From contig NW_002060943.1 of assembly GCF_000150275.1 (NCBI RefSeq), forward strand, positions 521,915-555,956: a stretch of DNA of 34,042 bases, read 5' to 3'. The DNA comes from Trichoplax adhaerens (lineage: Eukaryota; Placozoa; Uniplacotomia; Trichoplacea; Trichoplacidae). Within the stretch, counting starts at the first letter, position 1; each line of letters begins with the position of its first letter. The notes under the pieces were generated by a model that saw nothing but the letters and a program-made list of their open reading frames with translations, searched no databases and had not been told where the DNA came from. Made by a program: the position numbers and the translations under genes. This document shows positions 23,201 to 33,292 of the stretch, one piece after another.

Positions 23201-25321
23201 CAATACTTTAAAATAACAATTAGGGAAGTATCTTGTGATGAGACGTAAAGCGAAATTTTTTGACCGATGATCCCAAAATTGGACATGTAGTCTTATTTAT
23301 CCAACAATTATTTTCTGTTAGCGAAGACCAAAAAGTCATTTGATAGACATGTAGTAATCAACCAAGTCAATGACCATTTGGTTTACATGTGCGGTACAAC
23401 AGAAATAAAGACCATTGGATCTTCTATATTCGATAATGACAGGATTGCAATTAAAAGCTATAAACAAATGGTCATCAGTGTAGTTTAGTAGCACAAGAAT
23501 TGGATTATCACCTTCTTTCGTACTCCGCTGCATTGATAAAACAACATATAAAAATTGGCATAAGCACTTAGGCAGTTCAAGCGTGATCTTAACGTAGGTA
23601 AACTAAAATGCAACGTTTCAAGAGAGTAACGAAAAGCTATGGTTGAATGTATCCTATCAAACAAAAGTTCAAACAAAGACTGCGATAAATGATATTTCAT
23701 GGTTCATTATAATTGTTTTAGTTGATTTTTGTGAAAAAATTGATTGTAGATTCACAGCATAGATATATTTTAATTATCATCAACGGTTAGATCACATTCT
23801 TATTAGTTGCTACATAAAACCATAAAATGATGATATCCTAGATGGAGGTACAACTGATTTTAGTTCGATATCATTAACGTACTGAGACATGAACGGGTGA
23901 TTTCAGCCATGGGTGGGTTTGTAGATTATCGCAGTTCTTTACGGGTTGATTTTATAGTAATGGGATAATTGGGTAAGTAGTAAAGAATTATCGGACTTTT
24001 AATAATAATTAAGCAAGGACAGTAGCGATGGATTAATAGCATCGATATGAAAGCGGCAGCAGAACAATTCCGATTTCAAGTTAGCATTCTACTTCAACTG
24101 CACAGGCAATTTTTATCGTTAATCGTGTTTGTTGAAAGGAGTCGACACGATGAGAAATTCAAGGTAATAAATAAAACTTGCGTTGTCGTAAAGATGAAGA
24201 GTAACTGAATTTTACTATTAGACACATTGGCCAGTTGCCTTTAGTTTGGGAAGCGATTGACAATTCATGAGGCCATCAATTACTTAAAAAGAAGTAATAC
24301 TATAAAGAATGAGATGAGCAGAATTACGAACTGTATAGTCGATACGAAGAAACGCATCACCAAGCAGTTTTCCTTGTCGATTGATTCTCTTTCTACATTG
24401 GCTTCTATTTGCTACTGTTGTCTCTTACTCAAGCTGAAGATTACAGTTTTTAAGGACATCGGAATAACCGCCAAAAGAGTAATGTAATGAAAGTGCTTAC
24501 TAAATTAGTTTTTCTTGAATTATTTTTTGGTCTTTATCATTGATATTTCCTAAAATTACTAGACTAGAACAATGGTTGATAATAATAATAATATCGTCTT
24601 TCCAATGTTAAAGTAGAAGAGTAATAAGAAAATAGAGAATGCAAAAAAGTAGATAGCAACCATTTAAGATCGATTAATGGTTAGGAGACTTTTGTTCAAA
24701 AGTCCTAATTGAATTAAGGCTCATCCTGTGCTAGTATGAATTGATGGGTGGATAGGGGACAAGATGGTCAATAAAACGATAATACAATATTGATCCTTCC
24801 CCACCCTACAGTATTTGAATGTCATGTCATTATCCTATTGAACTAAAATGTCAGGTATCATTTCAATCAAGACGATCAGTTATGCAGTTTGATGTATTCC
24901 TTGTCAAAGATGACTGGTGTTACGTTTTGCCTTTTTTTTGTCGACTACGGTATCCACTCGTGTACTGTATCAATCACCCAAGATATTATCTCCATGGGGG
25001 GGGAAAGGATGGAAAAAAAAATTCAATCTTAACTTCCCTTTCATTGCCTGGATAAATGACCAATAGAACATTTTGTACTGCATGTGAATTAGTGATGGCA
25101 ATAACGACTGTCAACTGACTACTGATATGACGATATCGACTAGTAGAATTCTAATTGATTATTGGTCTTTGAATTTCTTGAAGATTACCTTCGCGTGTAG
25201 GGACTATAGTCCAGCTTTCTTCGGGTTTATTACTGATTGCTCTCACTCGACTTGCTGGTGATTTACTAGGATGGTTATGGCCAGGCCATTGGCTACCATT
25301 CCGACGCGAATTTAATGCCAT
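14232..25321 (-). CDS. MCF2L: MCF2/DBS-family RhoGEF, paralog B (SEC14-spectrin-DH-PH), 25 coding exons
   Basis: Predicted 1086-residue Rho exchange factor, paralog of gene A. SEC14-like domain about 67-225 (GRYCGSPIIIFP; LSTELGGTLNYD); spectrin repeats about 235-560; Ser-rich linker about 570-690 with basophilic-kinase-like sites RRTVS and KRKSV; DH about 717-895 (ELIETEKSYINDLRSV; YLIKPVQRITKYGLLLK); PH about 900-1030 (RHVFLYEKMILFTKK; Trp in ESWVNEIRQLL); short tail to EEIII. Exons in transcript order: 25189-25321, 21506-21592, 21144-21282, 20904-20994, 20682-20795, 20428-20544, 19939-20270, 19659-19809, 19375-19494, 19002-19193, 18114-18713, 17972-18042, 17443-17509, 17218-17327, 16933-17002, 16682-16780, 16441-16533, 16312-16362, 15932-16009, 15737-15772, 15190-15366, 14937-15029, 14750-14828, 14555-14578, 14232-14368. 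Every intron phase equals the matching one in gene A. Exon 1 (MALNSRRNGSQWPG...) is inferred from an ATG, a phase-1 GTAATC donor and fit to exon 2; it is the weakest part. The DH and PH hallmark motifs are intact, so it is probably an active GEF; target unknown. Confidence 0.88.
22136..22393 (+). CDS. Unrecognised open frame within RhoGEF B intron 1
   Basis: 85 codons from ATG to TAA, antisense to RhoGEF B. The translation includes INDLAARLITQMANDCHLIR and SSRTRQIIFIRHYIRNTFVF, with helical-looking hydrophobic spacing but no family I can name. A perfect hairpin (22217-22240) lies inside it, which may mean the sequence is structured rather than coding. It could be a small gene, an exon or chance. 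Confidence 0.2.
   Translation: MIIITSRYRILCDTNLPINDLAARLITQMANDCHLIRKKYNFQNGSSRTRQIIFIRHYIRNTFVFTTLLKQLRQHTPLSNWCITP
22217..22240. repeat. Perfect 10-bp stem, 4-nt loop hairpin
   Basis: CAAATGGCAA (22217-22226) pairs with TTGCCATTTG (22231-22240) around the loop ATGA. Confidence 0.7.
23021..23044. repeat. 24-nt perfect palindrome with ACTGTACAGT core
   Basis: Centred at 23032/23033, with AT-rich flanks and the same ten-base core as the three promoter-side arrays, but here as a single copy in intron 1 of RhoGEF B. Confidence 0.8.
24047..24487 (+). CDS. Possible nested two-exon gene, unrecognised
   Basis: Exon 1, 24047-24163, runs from ATG (MKAAAEQFRFQVSILLQLHR...) to a GTAATA donor in phase 0. 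An acceptor GCCTTTAG leads to a phase-0 exon beginning FGKRLTIHEAINYLKRSN and open to TAA at 24485-24487, giving about 118 residues in total. The second part has the LT..EA..(Y/F)L.R pattern and helical spacing that loosely recall alpha-type prefoldin subunits such as UXT, but the N-terminal half does not fit, so I do not assign it. It lies antisense in intron 1 of RhoGEF B. No polyadenylation signal was seen. Confidence 0.27.
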
Positions 25322-26195
25322 TTTTTGCTAGGTGATTGCATTCAGTAATCAATTGAAGTTGGAGGTCACTTGTCCGGAAAGAATCGTTATTCAATCAACA
25401 ATTAACAACCTACTCGTGTAGGATTCTCCTTGAAATGGAGTATAATGATGGTGTATTAAAATAGCAAGCAAATTGCAAGTCCCTGCTATGGATTTCAAGT
25501 CTTTGAATTTTCTGGCTTTAATTTTATTTCACTGAAGAAGGGATTATTCCATTCAAAGACTACCGCCTTTCTGGAAGGCAAAAATGCACTTTCACTGCCA
25601 GCTTGGTGAAGATAGACGAATGGAATCAATGGTTGTAATGGGATCGATTGGTGATTTCAACAACTCAGATGGTCGCAATGGATTGAAGGATAGCGTAAAT
25701 TGCATCCAGGATCAAGCAGAAGAGCAATTTAAAGCATGAGTAAATGAAATTTTCCGAGTTTGGTCAATGAAATCCTGATGCAAATTCACTGGTGAAAAAA
25801 TTTTCATTGATCGTCATGGACGATCGTGGCTGACCCAATGGATGTAGCGTCAACAGCTTGAGTTGATTGCGTCTAGCATCCAGTCGACAATCAGTACTCC
25901 AATGGTTGATTGACGTTGGAGGACTAAGTTAAATGCTTGTAATCAACGATTGCTATTAAGTTACAAAGATTAAACAACTTGTAATCATCGATTTAATGAA
26001 AGAAGTAATGAAAACAAGAACAAGTATCCAACTTGACCATGACAATAGTCAAGGCGGAAGCCCAAATAGAAAATTGAATCCCTTGCAGTCAATAACGTCT
26101 TCTCTTTCTGTTTCAATTGGGTACGGCAATCGGGGTAGGGGTTGGAAGCGAATTAATCGCATACTCTACACGGGACTAATAACAGTGGCAAATGT
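25322..26195. other. 5' flank of RhoGEF B, no gene seen
   Basis: Non-repetitive, with many short ATTGG/CCAAT-like and TGATT/AATCA words but no clear core promoter. The plus-strand frame at 25996-26250 begins in this region and ends inside array 2. Its first 49 codons look moderately protein-like, but I find no supporting splice partner or homology and do not call it. Confidence 0.35.
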
Positions 26196-26418
26196 CTGTG
26201 CAGTACAGTGTACAGTACCGTGTACAGTACTGTACAGTACTGTAGTGTAGTCTGCCAACTGCTGGCGAAACAGCGCTGTACTGTAGTTGTGTTTACCACG
26301 ATACCGATGAAAGCTTTTACGTCATCGTACAGTACGTACTAAAGCCGTAACGCTACAGTGTCCAGTACTGTACACGATACTGTACACTGTATGTACAGTA
26401 CTGTACTGTACAGTACGT

Positions 26419-26736
26419 TCAAGATCAAACGATCTTGATGCACTTCACTCGCACTGTGACTCTGTGAGTGACACGTACAGTACTGTACTGTACACTGTAC
26501 AGTCAAGTATCGTGCGCAGTACAGTAATTATATTACTGCACTGTACTGTACTGTACGTTCAAGATCAAACGATCTTGATGAACTTGACTACAGCACAGTA
26601 CAGTACAGTGTACAGTACCATCAACGATACGCTTGGTACTGTACACTGTACAGTACAGTACTGTACTGTACAGTATGTGTCACTCGCAGTCACTCACAGT
26701 GCGAGAGTGAAGTGCATCAAGATCGTTTGATCTTGA
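26419..26736. repeat. Three copies of a 20-nt hairpin word
   Basis: TCAAGATC-AAAC-GATCTTGA occurs at 26419-26438 and 26559-26578, and in reverse complement at 26717-26736, each flanked by ACGT next to TACAG/CTGTA runs. Each can form an 8-bp stem with a 4-nt loop; as DNA sites they could bind a dimeric factor. Confidence 0.85.
26645..26674. repeat. Perfect 30-nt palindrome in array 2
   Basis: Fifteen base pairs match around the centre at 26659/26660. It begins and ends with ACTGTACAGT, so it contains that core twice. Confidence 0.88.
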
Positions 26737-26958
26737 ACGTACAGTACAGTACATACTGCACTTGAAAGTGTTGTGTCGGCATCATCGTCATACAGTACAA
26801 TGTACTGTACTGTACATTGTACTGTAAAGTACTGTACTGTACATTGCAGACTCCGTAATAATACTACTCTACTACCAGCAGTGTGCGCCTTCCGCCATAG
26901 CAGATCGATCTTATTTCTACCAGATTGATTGAATTGTGGCAGTCAATATCCCATAACG

Positions 26959-29900
26959 ATGGATGAAGAAGAGCTACAGAAGAAGGAAATGGCTGATAGC
27001 GATGAATACGAAGATAGCGCTAGTGAAACATATAACGGCAAATCGATGCAGGATACGCGAAAATATTTCGATGATAGTAGCGATGATGATGATGAAAAGC
27101 AAGAGGAAAAATCGGGTAAGAAAGGACTCCATGCGATCATAAAGGAAAACGCAATCTTATACCTTCCTTGTTAGTGGTTACACATGCTCGTGCAGCTAGC
27201 CGAATAACTTAAATGACAGACATTTTCACATGTTGCAAAATTTCAACATGATGATGATCTGTGACAACGTTGAAAGATATTTCCTACCATGTAGTTTATA
27301 GAACCATGTCCCCCAAAATACAAACTTCATTTCGTTTTAGCCTTTGCGATATAACATACTATATACTGTAGTACACTTGTGATGCATTTTGATGGCTGCG
27401 CCATCATGGCAGGTGGATCCCGTAATTCAATAAAATCATCACGGCTAAAATTCGAATTTCAGCTATCATTCTAGTTACAATAGTCGGTAGTTATTAGCTT
27501 TGGAGAGAGTATACTCGTACTCCGATTTTCAAAAAGCCCACCAATGGATATGAATGTACCAAAGATGAACCGCTAGGCTACATTGCGATCATAACAGAGA
27601 ATCAATTTTTCCCTAGTACAGTACTAGAATGCTGCAAAGACCTCTACTATGACAACTCTACTATGCTCGTACTCGCACTCGTACTTTTCCTTAGAAAGAG
27701 AAACAGATGAAATGGTGAAGCCAGCAGTATTACCTTATAACGCGATCGTAGATCTGTAGATGACGATATCTTAACAAAGTCTTATATAATTTGACAGGTG
27801 CGGTGAAGAGCGAAAGCAGAAAATCCACGGATAATGCCACGTAATGATGACAGATATCACACATTAATCGATCTTGAGGCGCTGTAACATTAGAGTGATA
27901 ACATCTGTTTTATTGGTATCATTGATAGGCAAAATGCTGGCCATTTAATGGACGAAATCTTTGGATCGAGCGATGAAGAAGAGTTCGAGGTTGATACGGA
28001 TTAGTCTAATATAAATAATAATAGAGATGACCATGACACAATACTGTAGTTTGATCACTAGTTTAGGACGATAAGGAATAGCAAGTAAGATGTTTACAAA
28101 TGAATCTTGTCGATTATGGATAGTAGATGATCTAATCTTGTGCATCGATTATTAATTATTTTTAGGGCTTTCAAGATGGTGATGATAATTTCTTAGCGTC
28201 ATCTGGTCAGTATGAACAGCATTGCATTGTATTTAGAATCATTACTCCGTTTTAGTGCGCTTGTTTGGTATTCTTAAAATCAAACTCAATAGGGTGTTGA
28301 AACATGAATTGAATGTAGATGATAAAGAACTGCACAAGCATTTGAAGAAGATAAAAATGATGAGAAAATTGCCGAGGACGCTTATGAAAGGGATCGTGAA
28401 GATGATAAAGCTGACGATGACGATGATATTGCTTACCGTGAGGATGAATTTCAGGAAGGAGATGATGAAGGAGACCAAATTCAAGATGTAGAAGATGAAG
28501 AAGCAAGATCTTTTTCCAAGTAAATTAATAAACAATTAGGCAGCCCTTAGATGATGATCAGTTTGAAAATATGATATATAAAAATCTTCAAAGATCAATT
28601 TGTTTAATATCTTAAGTAGTTACTTTTGAAAGGTGATCCGTTTATACCAAGTTTAAGAATGAGTTTCAGCTGTGCGCAACATATTACGGCCAAATATTTC
28701 AGTGGCGATAACGTATCACTACCCAATAATTGTTTGTTATTGATCGGAAGTGCTTGACTTTTAATGTAATATTTACTGTTCTTGATACCGTTACCTTAGC
28801 ATCATAATATCTGAAATAGCGTAAGCAATGATTCTTTCAGTAAATCACCAAATTTAAATTATACCCTAGTGATTTCACTACTTAACATAGTATTCGCCTT
28901 CATCACGAAGTTACGATAAAACTTGTCACAAATATCGTACATTCATTACACGGATGTACGTGATATGAAATTATGATGCTTTCACTCCCAGTTAAAATGT
29001 ATCGATAGCTACTAAATAATATTGTCTACAAAATGGGTTTCTATATTGAACTTATTAAGATTAAGAATTGCTTTATTTGTCATTACAGTCAAACTTCTAT
29101 GACCGATTTTGAAATTATGATAGAAAAGAAAAAAAGGGTATGGGCTGCCAAATGATATAATTGTTTAGCTTGTAATCACTTTTGTAATACTAGCGACTGA
29201 AAATGGTTTGATTTACAGATGAATAAAAAAGGAAGAAGAAGAAATGAGGTACTTGAAACAATACCATTTACATGTAATATTCTATACGCATTAGGCTTAA
29301 TATCAGAGATAAAGCATATGATTTATATTTATTTATTTAGGATGAAGATTTAACAGGCTTTGATGACAAGGTTAAAGCTGTTGTTATAGAAATGCATGAA
29401 ATTGCAAAAGTAAGGATTTCAAGAAACATCTTTTCGTGTTAATGCCCTTTTAGCTTGGTTGAATAAGTTTCATGAACAAAATTTAATGTCATTACTTGTA
29501 AACTTTGGATTGCATCTAATAGAAAGATAGACATTTAAACAAAAAGGGCGAGGCTGCGATCAACAAATTAAAACATTTGAGTGCTGTCACAGAAGATCTA
29601 AAAAAGTTTGTAATTGCTTAAAGCATTTACTGCAATGTTTGCATTACTGTATGCAGAATGATTTATAGATACTATTAAACTTTTTGTTTCTCTGTGGTTA
29701 GGCTTGAACTTTTGAGCTATTTCTTAGAAAATGGTATACTAACTGCCATATCGGTTAGCTATTTTTCTATTTGATTTGATTGCGGTATATTCAAATAATC
29801 ATGTCATATCTTTAAAATAATCATAGGATTGGCTATCACCACTTCCGGATAGGTCATTGCCGAATGTTAAGATACGTTATGAAATGCTGCGGATTCTAGA

Positions 29901-30898
29901 CAGTGTAAGTAGTTGTTGAAATTTTGATATCAACTTAACTTTAATTTTCTGTAGAGATGTCGACAATGCTTGAAATAATGAATGCATTTTCTTACTTTAG
30001 TTTCCTCCAATTGATACTGTGGCACTAAAAGAAAGTAAAATAGGAGGTGTAGTCAATTATTTGAGCAATCATCCAGAAGAAACAAAAGCCAACAGAGAGC
30101 TGGCAGATAAATTAATTAGTTAGTAATAAATGATCTATTAGCTAGAAGATCTCATTCTTATCGAGTTGATAAGGTTAGGATGTGACAAGAAATAATCATT
30201 GCTTATACTTACGATGATTGCACTCTGATTTAGAAAAATGGTCTCGTACTATATTTAACTTGTCCACGGACCTAAAGGCTCTTTATCGCGAAGAGCGAGC
30301 TAATCGATCCAGTGTAGTACGGTATGTTGATATTTGAAATTGCAATATAAAGTAAAAGTCTATTTTTGATAATTTTGCATTTTGATGATTTGAGCAAAGT
30401 TTATAACTCCGCATTTGTATATTAGAGACGAAAGGAAGAAACGACGTATTAGTACGGACGATAGCCAGGGCCGAATCAAGTATTTATGACACATTATTTC
30501 GTGCTTATTTGTCAAGTCATACTATAACTTTATACTTTTACAATACTAGACCTGGAGAACCAGGGTGGATCCAGCGTGCACGTGTACCTACTGCCTCTAC
30601 GACTGATTATTCTAATCGGCCATCATACAATGTGGAAATACCACTTAGTCGTAAGGTAAAGTTAAGTCAACATGACGATGTCAATTACCTTGAAAGACCG
30701 TTTGTTATGATGTGTTATTGTATTGAAGCTCAAATACTGAAAGTAATTATTACCCGGCATCTGATTTTTTAGCCATCGAAGAAAATCCTGAATCGCTATG
30801 AGAAGCAGTTACTGAAATTTAAAGACAAGCGTAGCAAATCGAAGCAAAATTATAAAAGTTTGCCTTTCAGTATCGAAGGAAGAAAGCTGTCAATATAA
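26959..30898 (+). CDS. IWS1: IWS1/Spn1 transcription elongation factor, 16 exons
   Basis: Nuclear protein that binds SPT6 and elongating RNA polymerase II. Predicted 444 residues, close to yeast Spn1 (410) and shorter than human IWS1 (819): acidic Asp/Glu/Ser-rich N-terminus (1-160), then [13 protein letters not shown], then the TFIIS-N-like helical domain about 190-350 with [37 protein letters not shown] and [12 protein letters not shown], and the family's C-terminus ([14 protein letters not shown]-type segment, ending [10 protein letters not shown]). Exons: 26959-27115, 27798-27840, 27929-27989, 28166-28205, 28339-28519, 29089-29137, 29219-29248, 29341-29409, 29523-29605, 29702-29753, 29827-29904, 30001-30118, 30234-30321, 30426-30479, 30550-30655, 30773-30898. 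Phases are consistent throughout. The acceptor before 28339 is weak; a stronger-looking one at 28256 opens a different, basic frame. Exons in the acidic region are less certain than the rest. Confidence 0.9.
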
Positions 30899-31054
30899 AT
30901 CTATCTGCACACGTATAACGTCTGTTGAGCGATGAGGGCATAACTCATAACTCAATCATTTATTGGTAGAACCGTTAGCATTACTGTAATTATTAATTAA
31001 TAATAGTTCAAATACTGTAAATTAAGAACGGTGCTCTAAAATATGGTACCTTTA

Positions 31055-31079
31055 AATAAAATTTTTTTTGAATAATAAA
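31055..31079 (+). terminator. Probable IWS1 polyadenylation signals
   Basis: Two AATAAA hexamers (31055-31060 and 31074-31079) in the right strand and at a suitable distance from the IWS1 stop codon, followed by T/G-rich sequence. Confidence 0.45.
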
Positions 31080-31686
31080 GTCGATCAGTGGTTTACTGTA
31101 AGGATGATTGTGATGTCTTCAATCATTTACAGTATTTGGCATTTCATTTAGGATTACAGGTAGGATATTTCGTCGGTTACGATTCTATTGCTAGACTTGA
31201 CAACTTGCTATTACACTAAAGTGAAGTTTATAGGAATAGAAATGCTAAACTGATGAATGGAAGGCTAAATGTGGTACTGAATAATTCCATGAATGTAACC
31301 TGTATCAATAATACCATCATTTTTAAAATTAAAGGTTATTACTAGCTTGTACTGCTATTATTAGTGATTTAGCCACTTTAGAGAGTGCTGTATGCCCTTG
31401 ACGTGAGGAAGCACGGCAAAAGAATAATAAAATCCCTGTATGTAAGCACAACTGGCGTAAAACACTTGTATCATTTACTGGTTATGATGCTGTTATCCAT
31501 GTATCAAATGCAGAGCGTTTTACGTCTCCAGCCAGTGAATATTATGCGTTGCATATTATACCTTGTTAGTCTATGGATGTGTATCGTTGTGAACTTTTCT
31601 TTTGTTATATGAGTGCCTTTATCATTGCTATTCCTAACGCGAGTACAGTAATCACACAATAAGTGTAAACTTGTAATAAATACTAG

Positions 31687-31714
31687 CTATTATAATCGAT
31701 CGATCTTATAATAG
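31687..31714. repeat. Inverted repeat around TCGATCGATC
   Basis: CTATTATAA (31687-31695) pairs with TTATAATAG (31706-31714), separated by TCGATCGATC. Noted as a possible DNA-binding or structural site between IWS1 and PEX19. Confidence 0.65.
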
Positions 31715-32786
31715 GAGTCGATCTATCTGCTGTAAGATACGATTACTCTTCCATCCATATCCAGCATAATAAATTGGCCATTATAATTTATTAGTTATAA
31801 TATCCAATATGGGCGTATTAGTACTACACGTTAACTTCAATCTCGCCATACAGTAGACCAATCTACAGTACATGACAGGATAGAGCACGGTTGGGCAAAT
31901 TTGAATATTTGTTGTATAAATATCGCTGTAGTTCAGATAGATTGCTCTATCGGTTGAAATGTATTACAATAATAAATTATCATGCAAATACTACAGCGCT
32001 GTACTATACTGTAGTGGTGGCGTGAGTGAAAGATCTTTATTGGTATTTATTGTACCCCGACACCCTAGAAATACTATACAGCAGGCCAACTCACAATGTA
32101 CAAAGTTAGAAGAGGTCAATTTCCGACCATTGCATATCATGCCAGACTACACTGTTGTTCATCTTTCCAAGTTTTGAGCTAGCTATGGTTTAACTTGAAT
32201 AGTTTTCAAGTAATTCATTACAAGCTTCTTTGGAGATTTTGAACATTCAGTTATGCTCAACAATTTTGCCATAACATTTAATATTCTATTATCAACAACG
32301 CTGTATGACATGATCCCATCAGGGAGACTGGGACGAGTACTGATGACCAATTGATTATTTTCACAATCAACTTTGACCCAATGTGCATGCAGTAGTGTAC
32401 ATCATTAAAACGTCTTTGTGTAGCCATAGACTACAGGGCTAGATTAAAAACCTTGTAGCATACAGAAGATCGGTCTACCTGATCTCAGCCTGGACATTTC
32501 TGTGCAGCGAGATCAGCATCCCGTCCTTCTCCTTCATTTCTTTAGTACTGTACACAGTATCTTTTAGTAGTCCCTGCCTGGAAGCTACTGCGCACTGACA
32601 GCCGTCGCTGCTTCCACTGTAGTTTGTACTGTACTGTATTAGAATACCTAGTACTGTAATCCATCCGATATCAACAATAGGATTGCACTGCTGACAACAC
32701 TAGTACAGTACTGTACAACTAGGGTGCTGTACTGTAGGTACAACACCAGTTAGTATACCGTACTGTACAGTCTACAGTAAGGAAAT

Positions 32787-32810
32787 GTACTGTACTGTAC
32801 AGTACAGTAC
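32787..32810. repeat. 24-nt palindrome identical to one in array 1
   Basis: Same sequence as 526-549, read base by base. It overlaps a second perfect palindrome at 32798-32819. Confidence 0.9.
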
Positions 32811-32981
32811 TGTACTGTAGAGATTGAAAAAACAGGACGTACAGTACTGTACAGTATTTTAGGAGTCCATGCCTGGATGCTACTGCGCACTGACAGCAGT
32901 CGCTACTCCAGTGTAGTTTGTACAGTACAGTACATGTGTATGGAGCACTGCTGACAACACTGGTACAGTGTACAGTACAGT

Positions 32982-33292
32982 GTTTCACCTACAGTACTGT
33001 ACTGTAGTCTTGCACTGTAGCACGGACTAGGAAAGAGGACTGGTTCAGCACTGTTTGGGCTCGAGTTTGCAGAAACTTCAGACTACAGTACTGTACTGTG
33101 TTTCACCTACTGTACTGTGGTCTTGCAATGTATCACAGACTGGGAAAAGCAATCAGGGCTAGTTCAGCAATGTTTGGGCTCGAGTTTGCAGAACTTCAGA
33201 CTACAGTACTGTACTGTGTTTCACCTACTGTGGTCTTGCAATGTATCACAGACTGGGAAAAGCAATCAGGACTGGTGCAGCAATGTTAGGGC
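32982..33292. repeat. 118-bp tandem direct repeat, 2.6 copies
   Basis: Copies start at GTTTCACCTAC at 32982, 33100 and 33218, so the first two periods are exactly 118 bp; the third copy is cut near 33292. Each carries a TGTTTGGGCTCGAGTTTGCAG-like block (degraded in the third) and CTACAGTACTGTACTGT at the end. Copies 2 and 3 are closest. Open frames here (33098-33362) arise from the repeat and are not genes. Confidence 0.88.

Larger units (their letters stand above)
21593..25188 (-). other. Intron 1 of RhoGEF B (3.6 kb) with a few candidate ORFs
   Basis: AT-rich and mostly featureless. It contains a 24-nt palindrome (23021-23044), a 10-bp hairpin (22217-22240), a plus-strand frame at 22136-22393, overlapping minus frames at 23336-23700, and a possible nested two-exon gene at 24047-24487. 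None of these frames belongs to RhoGEF B in a compatible phase that I could show. Confidence 0.5.
26196..26850. repeat. Array 2: CTGTA/TACAG array with a ~100-bp inverted repeat
   Basis: This array lies between the divergent starts of RhoGEF B and IWS1. Apart from CTGTA/TACAG pentamers it holds an inverted repeat: about 26405-26504 matches the reverse complement of about 26647-26746 with small differences. Each arm contains the hairpin word TCAAGATC-AAAC-GATCTTGA and a GCACTTCACTC...GTGAGTGACAC segment. A third partial copy in the left-arm orientation lies near 26550-26580. Other elements are a 30-nt perfect palindrome at 26645-26674 and a stem-loop at 26791-26826. Confidence 0.85.
30899..32540. 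other. IWS1 3' flank and intergenic DNA, no gene seen
   Basis: Just over 1.6 kb. Candidate polyadenylation hexamers AATAAA for IWS1 lie at 31055-31060 and 31074-31079, about 160-180 bp after its stop. An inverted repeat lies at 31687-31714. Short frames at 31385-31612 and 31959-32177 show no family pattern and no supporting splice structure. Confidence 0.45.

Noticed and set aside
23336-23700. Two overlapping minus-strand frames in RhoGEF B intron 1
   Set aside because: I tried to join them by splicing, and the donors available give the wrong phase. A good TTTTATCAATGCAG acceptor exists, but no partner was found and no family is recognised.
2321-25321. TRIO/Kalirin identity for the RhoGEFs
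   Set aside because: TRIO and Kalirin share SEC14 and spectrin repeats but have more repeats and usually a second DH-PH plus further domains. Here one DH-PH ends each gene, and the entry to PH (MHQ.(L/A)I.GFKGNL) reads like MCF2/DBS.
25996-26250. 84-codon plus-strand frame
   Set aside because: It runs into array 2 before its stop and has no downstream exon partner that I could find; it is probably part of the flank of the divergent promoter.
26943-27140. Minus-strand serine-rich frame
   Set aside because: It is the antisense shadow of the Asp/Glu-rich first exon of IWS1. The same holds for the minus frames at 28242-28535.
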